DNA from: Chrysomallon squamiferum | Taxonomy: Eukaryota > Mollusca > Gastropoda > Neomphalida > Peltospiridae | Length of the DNA stretch: 64,000 nt | Assembly: GCA_012295275.1 (NCBI GenBank) | Contig: CM022672.1 | Location: 32,188,087-32,252,086 of the forward strand | Direction: 5' to 3' | Part shown: one piece after another, positions 37,218 to 50,796 of the stretch | How the letters are laid out: each line of letters opens with the position of its first letter | Numbering within the stretch: the stretch's first letter is position 1 | Translations under genes and position numbers: made by a program | Notes under the pieces: model-generated | Told to the model about the DNA's origin: nothing | Seen by the model: only the letters and a program-made list of their open reading frames with translations | Databases searched by the model: none

Positions 37218-38290
37218 TTAAATAGGATTATGAGTTAGTGTAGGTGTTAAGTTCAGTATTAGGTGTTTGTGTACGTTTTAAGTTTAGTATATGGGTGTTA
37301 AGTTTAGTATTAGGTGTTTGTGTACGTTTTAAGTTTAGTGTATGGGTGTTAAGTTTAGTATTAGGGGTGTTGGTGTTCGGTGTAGTATTAGGGGTTAGTG
37401 TAGGTGTTAAGTTTAGTATTAGGGGTTAGTGTAGGTATTAGGTTTAGTATTAGGGGTTAGTGTAGGTGTTAAGTTTAGTATTAGGGGTTAGTTTAGATAA
37501 GTTTAGTATTAGGGGTTAGTTTAGATAAGTTTAGTATTAGGGGTTAGTGTATGTGTTAAGTTTAGTATTAGGGGTTAGTGTAGGTGTTAGGTATAGTATT
37601 AGGGGTTAGTGTAGGGGTTAGTTTGTTGTAGTTTAAGTTTAGTATTAGGGGTTAGTGTAGGTGTTTAGTTTAGTATTAGTGGGGTTAGTAGTATGGGTTT
37701 GTGTAGGTGGTTTAGTATTAGGGGTTAGTGTAGGTGTTAGGTATAGTATTAGGGGTTAGTGTAGGTGTTAAGTTTAGTATTAGGGGTTAGTGTAGTTGTA
37801 AGTTTAGTATTGGGGTTAGTGTAGTTGTAAGTTTAGTATTGGGGGTTAGTGTAGTTGTAAGTTTAGTATAGTTTAGTATTATGGGGGGTTAAGTTTAGTA
37901 TTGGGGTTAGTGTAGTTGTTAAGTTTAGTATTGGGGTTAGTGTAGTCTTTAGTTTAGTATACGGGTTTTGTGTAGGTGTTAAGTTTAGTGTTAGGGGTTA
38001 GTGTAGATGTTAAGTTTAGTGTTAGGGGTTAGTGTAGGTGTTAATTTAAATATTAGGGGTTAGTGTAGGTGTTAAGATTAGTATTGGGGGTTAGTGTAGG
38101 TCTTTAGTGTTAGGGGTTAGACTAGATGTTAAGTTTAGTGTTAGGGGTTAGTGTAGATGTTAAGTTTAGTGTTAGGGGTTAGTGTAGGTGTTAATTTAAA
38201 TATTAGGGGTTAGTGTAGGTGTTAAGATTAGTTGGGGTTAGTGTCTGTGTTAAGATTAGTATTAGGGGTTAGTGTAGGCTTTGTTAAGTT
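37218..38290 (+). repeat. 31-bp telomere-like minisatellite, roughly 30 copies
   Basis: The unit GGGGTTAGTGTAGGTGTTAA + GTTTAGTATTA is repeated with many small variants. Only a handful of copies exist at 2215-2345 in the left arm, so this arm is greatly expanded. Confidence 0.9.
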
Positions 38291-38620
38291 TAGGCTTAGT
38301 GTATACAAATTGTAGACAGGGTTAGGGTTAGATTTAAATTTAGAGTTAGAGATAGGGTTAGGACTAATTCTAGTTCAGATTCAATTATCTATTTCTCTCA
38401 AGAGACACTTCATATAAGACTTGAACAATCTTATGATGAGTTTTAAGATAAAAATACATTCTTTATTTTACCATACCGTTAGGAGTGAGGTTTACGCCCA
38501 GGGTTAGCATTAGAGTTAATTAGCGTTAGGTTTAAATATCTGAAAAATCTGCAAGATCTGGAAAGTCATATGATGAGTTTCACAAGTAAGGTTAGCATTT
38601 TGATTAGGGTTAGGTCTCGG
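38291..38620 (+). repeat. Degenerate TTAGGG-type block
   Basis: GGGTTAGGGTTAG variants plus a spacer; pairs with 1890-2200 in the left arm. Confidence 0.7.
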
Positions 38621-39902
38621 GTTAGTCTAACTTAGACACAGATTTAAATGTCAGTTTACCTGAAGAGATTTTCATTCAGTACAGACTGACAGTTTATAGC
38701 TTTTTGATGAAATTAAATGACATTTGAAAGACAAGATAGTTTTAACGAACGCTTCGAAACATTCTTTTAAATATTTTATTTTAAATACATGTTTGATAAA
38801 CTCGTTTGTGAAATAAAATAAAAAATACCAAAAGGAGAAGAAGAAGAAAATACGTACGTTGTCATATGATTTGTTCGGTTGTATCCGGTGAAATAATCTC
38901 ACTTTCTGTAACTAACATCTTCCCATACACAGGAACACTGCGCTGTTGTTGCACCATGGCTGGCCTCGTTGCGAAAACACACACACATATTCATCATCGA
39001 CATATTTCTTTATCGTTTATCAATCGACTTCAATTCGGCCTGCAGCGCTCAAACAATAATAAAAAACTAGATCACCTCCCCATCCACATTACCCCACCCA
39101 GTTCTCAGTGTCCGCTGCCGATCTGGTGCACTTCACCTGAAACAAGTAACTGAGAGAAAGGTTTACAATAATTCAGGGGTCACGCTCCCGAAGATGTCAC
39201 CGTAACGACTCAGTTAACCAAAAGTGTCTTTTGAAGTCTGTCGTAATAAAGCGAATCACTGTGTCGTTATTTTGTTTACTACTCATGCGATGTTCGTTTC
39301 GTGCAGTGCTTAATTTTGATCACTAAATTTGAACTTTTGTCGAAAATTATACTATTTTTCCGATATCATCACTGAATCAGTTCATCAGTTTGATATTAAA
39401 ATTGGACTAACAGTTATTTACCAGTTAAATATGGCTCAGAAACCCAAGAAGATGATCCAAAACGACCACCAAAATTTCATAGGAATTATAAACATGAGCG
39501 GATGATGTTAGTGATCATTAACATATGTTTTTGATGTTGGGCCTATCGGGGGGGGGTTCAGCCGGTTCTTTGTCCCGGGCCCCAAGAGCAAAGAAAGGCC
39601 CACAGCAACCATGCAACATCCATTCCACCCTCGAAAACAAGCACGTTCTACAACCCTCAGCCCGACACACACTTACATTCACATACACAAACATCACTAC
39701 ACGTATCACACAACACTAATTAACTGAATATGTTTGTTACATGTTATATCTCATCATGGAAATAAAACATTTACCAGAGCCTCGGAAAGACGGCCCTAAG
39801 AAATGAAATTTTTGTTTGCGCTTTTTAGCCACATTCTTGTTCAACGTTTGACGCTTCTTTTAACGTTGTTTACTGCAAGAAGGACAACAACAAATGTTAT
39901 GA

Positions 39903-39968
<66 letters not shown>

Positions 39969-40508
39969 TTAAAATAACTGAAGAAAAAAACGAAAACAGA
40001 TAGGGGAGCAAGAAAGAAACAAAAATAAATAAATAAATAAATAAATAAATAAAATTAAGGATTCTATCCTGATACAGCCTTGTATTTGCTTGCACAAGGA
40101 AATAAAAGGTTTTTATTTATTTATTTATTTTATTTTATCTTGTTTCGATTTTGTGTCAGGTAAATTCTTACTTTGAAAATATTATGAACCTTTAACACCA
40201 AGCCTCCCAAACTTTAAATGATGCGAAAAAGGGAAATACAAATGTAAACAAAAATTGCCACGTGTGTGATTGGTGATTGGTTGATGCTGAAGTAATATAA
40301 CTGACATCTGCAATTCTCGCGGAAAAAATAACTGAGCTGGCGGGAAAAAAATGTCTCTCCTGTTGATTTTCTTCACTTTACAAAAAGGAAAACAAAAATT
40401 GTAATTCCACGGTATAGAAAAAAAAAAAAAAGAAGTAAATAATAATTAAAACAAACAAACAGAAAAAGAAACACTATTAGATGAATCTATTTCTAATTAT
40501 TAATAACG

Positions 40509-40642
40509 AAATGAAAAAAGCAAAACGAAACAATATAAATAACGATGGAGACAATAATGATAAATAGAATAAAAGAAAAATAGAAAAAGTAATACGACGA
40601 TCAAAATAACAATATAATAACAACATCAACAACAGCATAAAA

Positions 40643-40733
<91 letters not shown>

Positions 40734-40818
40734 GCACATTGAAAAATCAGTGTAGGTTAAAATCCCCAGCACCCAATATTCCAGATACAAAATTTCTGAA
40801 CCCGTCCTATGTCTCTCT

Positions 40819-40879
<61 letters not shown>

Positions 40880-41632
40880 CTACACTTTCTTTCACATACA
40901 AATACGTCTCCTGTTTCACCATTGAACGCACACCCATAATCTCTCACATGCACACATACAAACATGTCCCGGTGACCGAACGGTAACATCCTCCGCCTTC
41001 GGAGGGCGGGCGAATGGGTGCCATACGTTCTAGTGAAATACACACATACACCTATAAGCATAGACCTATAAACACACATACAAACAGATGTGTGTCACAC
41101 ACTTGCTCAGTTACACACTCACTCATGCTTTAACGTTCGCATACATTTCAAATAAAGGTGAATAGTATATACACTGTGTAACTTTAAGAAAGGGAGATAA
41201 GTAAGGAACCAACTAAGAAACAAAATACGAGTAATTATATTTTGCAACGATTTTGTTTTGTTTTAACAGTAACACGCTCGCACACAATGAACACCGACAC
41301 ACAAAAAACACAAACAATGACACACAAACACACAAACACACACACCGACACACAAACACAAACTGATACATACAAATACACACAACAACACACACAAGTA
41401 CACAGTGACATACGCAAATGCGTGCGCCTTTCCTCTTCTTATAATTTATTTCTTGATCAGAAGCGTTTCTGTAAAAAAACATGCTTGTCCAAGAAGGTTA
41501 TTTTAATTTAAATCTGATAATATATTAACAAAAGTGATAGGTTTACTTACACATTACCCTCAGTCACTGCATTATAATTCTGTAAAGTGTAAAATAGATT
41601 AAAAGTAAATTCATTTTAATAAAAAGGACAGC

Positions 41633-41693
<61 letters not shown>

Positions 41694-42018
41694 TTATAAA
41701 AATAATACATTTCAAAATACTATTAATTCAATAACATTATGATCTTAAGGTTCACCAACATGTATGTAACTATCAGTTTATCAAAATACTTAATGTGCTA
41801 CTACTAGAAACACTCTCACTACAAGTTTATCAACATACTTAGTTTGAATACTAGAAACATTGACAACTACAAGTGTATCAACTTACTTGTGGGTGTGTTT
41901 GTATGTATGCTTTTATGTATGTACGTATGAACTACGTATGTATGTATGCTTTAGAAAGAGTTATGAGTGATTAGATGTGAGTGTATCTATATCTCTCTTC
42001 TCTCTCTCTCCGTACACA

Positions 42019-42087
<69 letters not shown>

Positions 42088-42164
42088 ATATATATATATA
42101 TACTAGATCACATACAAACATACATACATAGATACAGAGATAGGTAGACAGATATTGATATATA

Positions 42165-42195
<31 letters not shown>

Positions 42196-42304
42196 ATGAG
42201 TGTGTGTGTTTATGAAAGACATTTAGATATGTGTGTGATCGTATATATATGTTTAAGAAAGTATAAATACATGTATTTATGTGCTAGACAGACAATGCGT
42301 ATTG

Positions 42305-42386
<82 letters not shown>

Positions 42387-42387
42387 A
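40509..42387. repeat. Microsatellite-rich stretch, no gene
   Basis: Runs: (ACT)n and (AAT)n 40648-40731, (CA)n 40823-40878, mixed CA 41280-41400, (AAT)n 41633-41690, (CA)n 42014-42082, (GT)n 42166-42186 and 42308-42384. All open frames here are repeats read as protein. Confidence 0.9.
40968..41037 (+). mobile_element. tRNA-like SINE head (weak)
   Basis: GGTGACCGAACGGTAACATC resembles a D arm with A box; CCTCCGCCTTCGGAGG can fold as a stem; the following GGGCGAATGGGTGCC is a poor B box. GC-rich against its flanks. Confidence 0.3.
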
Positions 42388-42430
42388 GTGGACCCTGATT
42401 CATTTGGGACCAATCATAGGTGCCGTTTTA
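42386..42430 (+). mobile_element. Tigger/pogo-like terminal repeat (weak)
   Basis: TACAGTGGACCCTGATTCAT resembles the CAGT..GACCCCGATT ends of pogo/Tigger-type elements with a TA target. No opposite end was found, so it is at most a truncated copy. Confidence 0.25.
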
Positions 42431-42739
42431 GACACAGTGCCGGCTTACACAAATTAAAATGACACGAAATATATTTTATTTCTAATGTTATTGTTAAGCA
42501 TCTATCAAGTGTCATCTGAGAAACAGTCTGTCATAGACAACTGCGTTTTTTTCTTCTACTTTATTTATTTATTTATTTGTTTATTTTTTCTTGTTTCTCT
42601 CCAAAACAAACTTCTCTGTCATGGCCTCCATGTTTAACATCGATTGCAAAATCTGCTGTCGGTAGCAGCAACGAAATATTTAATTTGTTTTATAATTTTC
42701 AGAACATCAGTGTAAGAAATTTCGGTCACTTGGTCATTG

Positions 42740-43980
42740 TGTGTATCATCAGTCTATTCAGATTTTTGAATTTGTCGGTCGTTACTCTTTGCCGACATAT
42801 TACTTTCGTACAACTGTTGGTAATGGTCACTAAGTTTTATAATGTCAAATATTTCCTGTCTTCATATTTCAGATTGCATTGCCAGGGTCTTAGTACAAAC
42901 CCGCGGCAAAGTCTAGTCGCCTTTTTTTTTTTTAATTTATTTTATTTATTTATTTATTATTTGAAACAGATCACTTGAAAGTTGAATATCGATACATCTT
43001 GCCTCCATTTTGTCCAACGGTCTCCTGAACACATTCTGCGATCAGTCAGCGGACTTCAGTTTTTTAGATCGCTTTCCGATGAATTCAATAAAACAAAGCA
43101 AAATATGCGTCATACGTATTTATTTAGACATCTGCTGTTGACTCTTAATTTAAATGAGTGAATTCACTTAGGTATCACACTAATAATGATCTTGTTCATT
43201 TAGCTGTGTGATAAGGGCATAGGTTTTCAACCTGGGGGTCGCCAGACTTTTTTTCTGGGGATTGTGAGATCGTTCTTCAGGTAGGGTATGTGTTAGCTTT
43301 GTACAACTTGACTTGGAAGGAGAAATAAATAAAAACGAGTAGATAGGTTTGGGACCCGTCATAGTGAATATAGATTCCTTTTGTACTGTCTTTGCTTGAT
43401 GAAAATATGGTAACCCTACATAATATTGAATCAAAAATTTTAAAAGGGATTTTCGGTCATATTGAGTTGCTCATAAGTCGTCGCGGTATGAAAAAGGTTG
43501 AAAACCAGTGGTATAGGGTTACCTCCCATTAGTCATAGGCTTATTTGTCATACAGCTCATAACAACACAGGTCAAGGTTTGATGCACACTTAATCAGCTT
43601 CCCACCGGAGTTGTGATTACAACAGTTAGCAGTGAGACACAGCCAAGACTAGTTGATCATTCTCCACACAGGGGTGCCCAGCTTACTTACTGCTTGACTG
43701 CTTTCCAAATTGTATGACTTTTCTGACCATGTGACTGTTGGGAGGATACCGCGTATAGTGATTACAAGAAGCTTGGCATCATTGTTTATAAAGATTTCAC
43801 AAAGTGCGATCATTTCATTTTGTCCACGCGGTAGTCTAATTACGTGCTAATTGTTGTCACTGTTTATGAAATGACCTTTATGAAATGAACTTTATTCTGG
43901 AATTTACACCAGATATCCGAAGTAGAGAGCTCCGGATTTTTCAAAGTTTTGTTTATAATATATTAAAGTTAGCCTGGGAA
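42740..43980 (+). repeat. Diverged repeat copy with internal insertion
   Basis: Collinear with 17200-17830. The two copies separate at TAGCTG (43198 here, about 17546 there) and rejoin at ATTACAAG (43762 here), so about 560 bp have been gained here, including the MITE at 43218-43510. No coding signal. Confidence 0.65.
43218..43510. mobile_element. hAT-like MITE, about 293 bp
   Basis: Left end CATAGGTTTTCAACC and right end GGTTGAAAACCAGTG are inverted repeats with the CA-GTTNTCAACC pattern of hAT non-autonomous elements. The flanking octamers GATAAGGG and GTATAGGG agree at five of eight bases, as an aged target duplication might. It lies inside the insertion relative to the 17.5 kb copy. Confidence 0.6.
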
Positions 43981-44038
43981 TTTCTCCCTATTTTCATAAC
44001 TCTTTTATAAAGTTTATTTTGTTCTTTATTTTACAGTC

Positions 44039-45010
<972 letters not shown>

Positions 45011-46212
45011 CTAAAAATAACAAAGCAGGTATTTGTCCCATGTACACACATGTAAACCAAGTTTTCTGTGACTGTGTTTAGATTTGTGTGACTCAGAAAA
45101 TCTACAAACAAAAGAGTCTACAACAATTTCTGATTTACCTTCAAATCCACACAATGAGTTGTCTCCCTTAACATTAACAAACAAGCTGTACTCAGTGTCT
45201 TTAGTAATCTTCACTGGACGTCTGAACACGACGTCATACACGTCAGACACGACGTGTTCATATCTCTGTGTCAGCGTAGACCCGTCCAGTATTTCGTCTG
45301 TTCTTGTGTCAGTGACGAAGGCGCTGACGTCGTAGTTTCGTGGTTCACGGTGACCGTACAACTGAAATCCGCGAAGTAAAGCGTTTTTGTTGACAGAGAA
45401 AGTAATGGATTCATCTAATTCACCAGAACATATCCAGTTACCAGAACCATGTTCTACCAAACCTGTTTATTGTAATCTGTGTTTTACGAATCACTGCAGT
45501 TCTCTTGTTTGAGTTAAAAGGTGAAACATCTTCATCACTCTTCACCCAGTTTTTAAAAATCTTGTTTTCTTCTGTGTCACTGAGTATGTTAGTGGGTGTC
45601 ACGTGTTCTACAAAATACGTCTGATCGAGTAATGGATAACGCACGTGCTTCACGGCCTCTCCCAGTGCTTCGCGCATGTTCTGTCCATTCGTCTGTCTTC
45701 CTTGCTTCTTACACGCGCTGTCAGCCCACTTCACAGCGGCTTCGAAAACATTTTTCTCGTCTGCTGTCAGTTCGTCTGATCGTACGATCTCAACCAGACA
45801 TTCGTGACAAAGATCGGTGACTTCATCCGACTTCAGAACTTCGTCGCCATTTTCCAAAATGAAGTCCAGAGTTTTTTTTCTTAGATCATGTTCATCAAAC
45901 AGGTGAGCTTGTTCCAGCACGACGCACGCATTCCGTGACGACAACGACGACTCCAAATAGCGCACGCACTGATCTTCCAGTGTCGTGACGATGTACTTCC
46001 TCGATAGATACAGCAGACCGGTGACGTTGTGGCCTGTTAGGACGACGTCATCCGTATAAAGATATCTGTGTAAAAGAATGTATAGTAAGACTTCAAAACG
46101 AGAGATAATTATGGGAGATTAATTAATTAGAAAATAATTAGATTACTAACAAAAACTGTATTGTTATCAACGTTCGTGTCGGTTTGTATGTTTCGTTACT
46201 CACTATGTTCGT

Positions 46213-46297
<85 letters not shown>

Positions 46298-46562
46298 TTA
46301 ACATACTTTAAAAACTCTGTGAAAATATCTGCCTGCACATCAGGCAGCAGGATGCTGTTTTGTTCGCGAAGTTCTCCCATCAGCATCCTGTGGAAGACTT
46401 CGCTTCGTATCATAAGGATGAAGCGATGTGCATCCACAGTTTTTTTTCTTCCCCAACAACAAATCTGACGTCGCTGTCTGTTCTCGTACGAAAAACGTGT
46501 TCAATACACTCCGTCAGTTTTTTCCCAGTCTGCCAACTTGAAACTTCTGCTGCGGTGGCCAT
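45011..46562 (-). CDS. BTB-BACK-PHR protein, BTBD3/BTBD6 type, two frameshifts
   Basis: Members of this family are substrate adaptors for Cullin-3 ubiquitin ligases in the cytoplasm. Exon 1 (46562-46307) starts MATAAEVSSWQTGKKL after a 5' UTR acceptor (TTTGTTTACAG) and carries most of the BTB fold (SDVRFVVGEE, then DAHRFILMIRSEVFHRML). Donor GTATGT and acceptor TTTTACACAG join it to exon 2 (46065-45011), which completes BTB (YLYTDDV), then BACK (CVVLEQAHLFDEHDLRKK, VFEAAVKWA) and a PHR domain (ESITFSVNKNALLRGFQLYG). Total about 437 residues against roughly 480 or more in vertebrate BTBD3/6. Two breaks: an A8 run at 46441-46448 needs one more A, and one extra base near 45459 separates INRF from the PHR frame. 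The splice phase agrees only if the A is restored. It is either a sound gene with consensus errors or a young pseudogene; everything else is conserved, so I lean to the former. Confidence 0.85.
46216..46294. repeat. (GT)n in intron 1 of the BTB gene
   Basis: About 39 GT units lie some 12 bp inside the intron, right after the donor GTATGT, filling a third of the 241-bp intron. Confidence 0.95.
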
Positions 46563-46578
46563 GTTTTCACTGTAAACA

Positions 46579-46900
<322 letters not shown>

Positions 46901-47059
46901 ATACTAAATATAATTTTAACATGTTTCTGTGTACAGGTCAGAGTTCTGTTGCAGCGCCTCGCACTGCAGTGACCAGGTTTCTATATTTATATCTAGCTAT
47001 GACCTGTACACGGAAATCTTTCAAACAAACAGTTTTATGTAAAGAAATAATTAACCTAA
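46901..47059. other. Unique sequence upstream of the BTB gene
   Basis: Short GC-richer segment (CAGCGCCTCGCACTGCAGTG). No feature called. Confidence 0.4.
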
Positions 47060-47706
47060 GATAATTTCTAAGAAGCGACTACTTTCTGTTTAAAGCATGT
47101 ACTGTTCAATACTGCGATCAGAGATCTAAAAATAAACAAATAAATAAAAGACAATGAAAGAAAGAAAGAAAAAAATTCAGATAAATATATACCGAATCGA
47201 TAAAAGATAAAAAGAAGTACGTTATGCTTACACTAGTGATTATCATGATAACGACAACAACAATAATTATTATTATAATTATTATTATTATTATACACAG
47301 ACATGTCTGGACACAGTCAGGTAAAAAATATTTCACTGCGGCACAAACGATTTTCAAATCGCAATGTACATACAGTGATTTATACACCATTTTACTCCTG
47401 GAAAAGACAACATAATTAACCGACAATAACAAATCTAAAAAGAAACAGTATATAAGAAAAAAGAATAAGATGTAAGAAAAATAAAGGAACAAGATGTGAT
47501 TGTTTTTAAAGTAGAAAACAATACAAAATACCTTGTAATTTCAACTTCCTGATCGACGATTTCTTATGAGATTATTTTCTATCGACTCAACTGTAAATCG
47601 CAGATATCACCGATCTAAGAATATATGAAATAAAATTAAAAATAAAATAAAATATATAGTAAAAGACGTCAATTAAAAAAATAATAATAATAAGGGCAAC
47701 AGTAGG

Positions 47707-47763
<57 letters not shown>

Positions 47764-48208
47764 ATATCATACTAAAGACTTAGGTAAAGATATGTTATAC
47801 GTAATCTTTCATTTAAGTTTAAAGAAAACTCACACTTAAATAATCTATTTGTTGAAGAACTAACTCTGATATATTTAGTAATAAATTAAGAACACCGGAA
47901 TCGTTCAAACATAATAAAATATAAAATATCATAAACTTTCAATATGGCCGACTAGTTTAACTTCTGCTTTGTAAACTTTTAGTTATCAAACCCTCCACTG
48001 ATAAACACGCGACTGACGTCAAATATCTTAGACGTCACAAAGTGTCAGTTTGTTAGGTTTCAGTCTCAGATTAAAATAAACAAATCGTTTAACGAGATAT
48101 TTGTATACTCATCTTACATACATCTTCTTTACAACAGATAACTTTAATTCTAATTCAGTAGATTAAGTACTACTGGATTGCATGGTTTATACGTGAGTTA
48201 TAAAGGTA

Positions 48209-48261
<53 letters not shown>

Positions 48262-48419
48262 CAACAACAACAACAACAACAATAACAACAGCAGCAGCAA
48301 CAACAACAATATCAACAGCAACAATAATAAGAAATATGTACATGTTTTATTTCTCTGACGAAGCTTGCATGACCAGTATGTGAATGTAATCTAACACTGA
48401 CTGTTTGCTTGTTATGTAG

Positions 48420-48631
48420 GTCATGTTAAAATATCGTGTTACTGGTACACGAGACACACAAAGGTATACTCGGGTGTTATTTACAGCGATCTGACAAATT
48501 CATTGTTAATACACTATCTGTCGATAAGTGTAGAAATAAACCGCGAAAATATGAAATTATTTACATTTGTCAGCATTGTGAGAAGATACATAATTTCAAT
48601 AAAGACCAACAAACTCGTAAATAGAAAATAA
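48420..48631 (+). CDS. Exon-like copy A in the tandem duplication, unknown product
   Basis: After a good acceptor (TGTTTGCTTGTTATGTAG) a phase-1 frame is open for 69 codons with HVKISCYWYTRHTKVYSG, ending at TAA with no donor seen. Its start is paralogous to the 49941 exon (QIKIACQLYW). A Cys-Trp pair of this kind recalls Ig-type strands, but the spacing is not decisive. Confidence 0.35.
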
Positions 48632-48990
48632 TAAAATTATATGAGATAATATTATCACATCCTCTTCTTCCATACACCAGATGGTAAGAAATATTTTATA
48701 GTCGGGTCTAGCACATATTTTTTCATGTTTAAAAAGCCTCACGCTATAACGCTGTTTGTTACATGTATATCCATAGCAGCCATAATGTTTATACTTTTTT
48801 TCTTTGTTTCTTTTTTTTTTTTTTTTTTTTTTGAATTTTCTATTGTAGATGAAAACAAATGCAATAACATTTTATATACTGGTTAGAATGGGTGATAGAC
48901 CAAAACGAATGTTAGACAACAAGGAAGGAACGAATGAAGAAAGGAAGAAAGAAAGACTGAACGACACAAATGCAAAGAAATAAATAAAAA

Positions 48991-49048
<58 letters not shown>

Positions 49049-49372
49049 TAAAATAAGAACAATATAAAATACTTTGTAATTTCAAAATAGATACCTTACC
49101 TGATAAATAGAAATCTTCCTGATCGATAATTTCTTAGAAACGAGTAATTTCCGTTTAACAACTCTGCTATTGATCACTGATATCAAGGATCTATAGATAA
49201 ATCTATAAATAAATGAAATGAAATAAAGTAATATAAAGTAATCAGATCGATAAAAATATAGCATAAGTAATAAATGAATCACTGAATTATATTTAGGTGA
49301 TACTATTATTACTACTATTACTATTGCTGTTATTATTAATGAATGGAATAATAATGATTATTATACTGACGA

Positions 49373-49408
<36 letters not shown>

Positions 49409-49940
49409 TGAATATTTTATCGACATTTCTTATAAATCTGTATGCTAGGTACGAAAAACAAAAGCCTTTAACAAAATTCAAACCAAAAGTTATAGCCCTC
49501 ACAAAATAGATAACAATTTCAATATGTCTGATTTGTTTTAAACAAAGCAATAGTACAGCATATATCAAAATGACAATAAAATATAAAATACCTTCAAATT
49601 TCAAAATGGCCGACTACTTCTGTATAATACGTCTTGTTTGTGTGTGGTTTTCCTAGAACTGACACCTTTCTGTTTGACAAGTCGCCTGTTGCTAATCACG
49701 TGACAGAAATTAGATATTGTACAAGTCACGCCACGTATGGCGGTAGATACATACAAATGTTTTATTATATACAATTTGTGTTAACCTGTTAAATAAATTT
49801 AAAAAAAAAAAGAAGGAAAAAAAAAGAGAAAAAAAATAATATATTTTGCCATTACTTATTTTGTCTGTAAGATATTTATATTTATTTCACACACAGTATA
49901 TTGATGAAAAGGTTATCGTTAACAAGTGTCTGTTATGTAG

Positions 49941-50084
49941 GTCAGATCAAAATAGCGTGTCAGTTGTATTGGCGACAAGAAACGTTATACTACGATCGTG
50001 AAAAATGCAATGTAATGGTGAATCAGAATACATGGGACACTCCTTTATTTGTATGTGTTATGAGTCAGAGCGATCTAAACACAG
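49941..50084 (+). CDS. Exon-like copy B, symmetric phase 1-1 module
   Basis: Acceptor GTCTGTTATGTAG and donor ACAG|GTGTGA frame 144 bp, phase 1 at both ends, as in extracellular domain exons. It contains IKIACQLYWRQE, a middle Cys (REKCNV) and LFVCVMSQSD. The B-strand-like Cys, the Trp and the late Cys suggest a small or degenerate Ig-like module, but the distance between the outer Cys is only about 40 residues. Function unknown. Confidence 0.35.
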
Positions 50085-50150
50085 GTGTGACAAATACTAC
50101 CTTTATTATATTTAGTATAACAAAAATAGCTTTGTTCAAATACTAACACT

Positions 50151-50763
50151 TATACTCATCATTGTGGTAATATTATTTATTTATTTATTTATTTACTTGT
50201 TTCATTTTTTAATTTATATGTTGGTATTTTTATTTATTCATTTATTTTTCTTTCTTCTTTTCTTTTCTTTTATTTGACTACAAATGATAGAGTATAATAT
50301 ATAATACAACTAAAACAAGCTAATAAAAGAGTAAAAGTAAATTAATGTGTTAAAATACAGAAGTCTCCACAACATTAGTAAAAACCACAACAACAACAAC
50401 ACCAACAATAATAATAATAAGAAGAAGAAGAAGAAGAATTAACATGTTTTAGAGGTATTTGTTCACATAAATAAATTAACCTGTTTTAGACATAAAAAAT
50501 ATTTGATCACATAAATAAAAGTGTATATTATTTTAAGAAACATAAGAAAACAAAATAGAAAAATAGATCATAACGAGAACATGCGTATTACATTTTCACT
50601 AAACATATTACAAAATTCACATTTAACTGAATCTTTTTATACGATATAATACCAAATGTTTGTTATTAAGACAAATAATAAATTCTTGTACTGAAAGTAT
50701 CTAAGCTCGGTGTTTGTAGTTAGCTTCCCACCATTTGTTACAGAACTCTATACCAAATTTATG

Positions 50764-50767
<4 letters not shown>
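50151..50767. other. AT-rich, no gene
   Basis: (TTAT)n at about 50176-50200, AAC/AAG tracts at 50388-50438. Nothing else seen. Confidence 0.6.

Positions 50768-50796
<29 letters not shown>

Larger units (their letters stand above)
33795..40508. repeat. Right arm of the inverted repeat
   Basis: Reverse complement of 1-6127. It is about 590 bp longer overall, chiefly through the 31-bp array at 37218-38290 and despite having one 71-bp unit where the left arm has about five. The inner end coincides with the gap, so the true inner boundary is unknown. No gene seen. Confidence 0.93.
47060..50150. repeat. Diverged tandem duplication upstream of the BTB gene
   Basis: TTCCTGATCGACGATTTCTT (47546) and TTCCTGATCGATAATTTCTT (49114), ATATGGCCGACTAG (47943) and AAATGGCCGACTAC (49604), and two plus-strand exon-like segments (48420 and 49941) recur in the same order, 1.5 to 1.7 kb apart. 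A third copy of the first block is near 47068. Minus-strand GAAATTACAAG|GTATTTT sites (47525, 49078, 49590) look like repeated donors of non-coding first exons, perhaps of the BTB gene. Microsatellites: (GTA)n 47708-47762, AAT/AAC/AGC 48209-48330, (AAT)n 48990-49046. Confidence 0.6.

Noticed and set aside
37218-38620. True telomere
   Set aside because: Degenerate, interrupted by spacers and followed by unique sequence; an interstitial repeat.
40968-41037. Functional tRNA gene
   Set aside because: B box and acceptor stem do not fit; at best a tRNA-derived SINE head.
43180-43434. 84-residue minus frame
   Set aside because: Lies across a hAT-like MITE and its flank; no transposase motifs.
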